Of a DNA stretch of 5,249 bases, positions 4,990 through 5,249 are shown in pieces. Both the position numbers and the translations under genes were made by a program. Position 1 is the stretch's first letter; each line of letters starts with the position of its first letter. Origin of the DNA: Pseudomonas sp. (GTDB taxonomy: Bacteria > Pseudomonadota > Gammaproteobacteria > Pseudomonadales > Pseudomonadaceae); the NCBI GenBank assembly GCA_003488145.1, contig DNMQ01000512.1, positions 1-5,249 of the forward strand. Direction: 5' to 3'. The notes beneath the pieces were generated by a model that was not told where the DNA came from, ran no database searches, and was given only the letters and a program-made list of their open reading frames with translations.

Positions 4990-5249
4990 ATGCGTCGCGC
5001 ACTCCCCCTCGCCCTGCCCGCCCTTCTCGCCCTGGCCGGCTGCGCCGGGCCATTGCCGCAACCCGACCCGAACATGGCCTGGGTCGACATGACCGCGCAG
5101 CCCAGCGACATTTTCATGTCCGACCAGCTGGACGGCAAACGCACCCCCGACGGCCGCTATTTCCAGGTCCCGCCGGGCGCCCATGAACTCGAAGCGCGCT
5201 ACGAATTCGAAGTGACAGGGGGCGACTTCGGCCTGTTCGGCGAAACCCA
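4990..5249 (+). CDS. Small predicted lipoprotein, paralog 2 (N-terminal 86 residues; runs off window)
   Basis: The frame opens with ATG at 4990 and is still open at the window end, so the C-terminus is missing. The signal peptide MRRALPLALPALLALAGC carries lipobox L-A-G-C with C18, then Ala, consistent with outer-membrane sorting. The mature part, PLPQPDPNMAWVDM and then LDGKRTPDGRYFQVPPGAHE followed by LEARYEFEVTGG, aligns position by position with paralog 1 (shared PxPDPxxAWV, DGK, RYFQVPPG, LExRYxFEV). The two are clear products of tandem duplication, though diverged elsewhere. GAGG at 4978-4981 is the ribosome site, 8 bases before the start. The genes are 93 bases apart and in the same direction, so co-transcription is likely. 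Function unknown. Confidence 0.83.
   Translation, partial: MRRALPLALPALLALAGCAGPLPQPDPNMAWVDMTAQPSDIFMSDQLDGKRTPDGRYFQVPPGAHELEARYEFEVTGGDFGLFGET

Overview
The window looks like chromosomal DNA from a gammaproteobacterium of the Pseudomonas/Stutzerimonas type. The evidence is high GC with strongly G/C-biased third codon positions, a set of proteins typical of that group (a DUF1850 protein, a PF10023 lipoprotein peptidase, two ferritin-like proteins and small paired lipoproteins), and Pseudomonas-style extragenic repeats. The genus is an inference from these features; no 16S or other marker gene is present.

Layout, left to right: (1) 1-225, the C-terminal end of a DUF1850-like protein on the + strand, closed by a strong intrinsic terminator at 250-280. 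(2) 226-1150, more than 900 bases with no credible gene. Most of it is a large imperfect inverted repeat with arms at about 312-602 and 742-1032 around a spacer of about 139 bases. Each arm contains the same series of small hairpins, and several stems differ between the arms by paired, compensatory base changes. (3) 1094-3050, a two-gene minus-strand operon of ferritin-like di-iron proteins (389 aa, then 239 aa). The genes are separated by 10 bases, the second Shine-Dalgarno overlaps the first stop codon, and an intrinsic terminator follows. (4) 3051-3266, the leader region of that operon. (5) 3267-4325, a minus-strand lipoprotein metallopeptidase with an HELAH zinc motif. (6) 4326-4470, a divergent intergenic region with a perfect 12-base palindrome and a REP-like fragment. 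(7) 4471-4896 and 4990 to the window end, two tandem paralogous lipoproteins on the + strand. Between them is a nested hairpin whose outer stem covers the second gene's Shine-Dalgarno.

How the parts relate: the two ferritin-like proteins are very probably made together and may handle iron or peroxide, but their reaction is unknown. The peptidase and the small lipoproteins are all predicted to be envelope-anchored and are divergently arranged; a shared process is possible but not shown. The DUF1850 gene probably belongs to a TRAP-transporter locus lying outside the window. The most interesting item is the inverted-repeat element, which sits between two converging terminators and has hairpins that appear to be conserved as structures.
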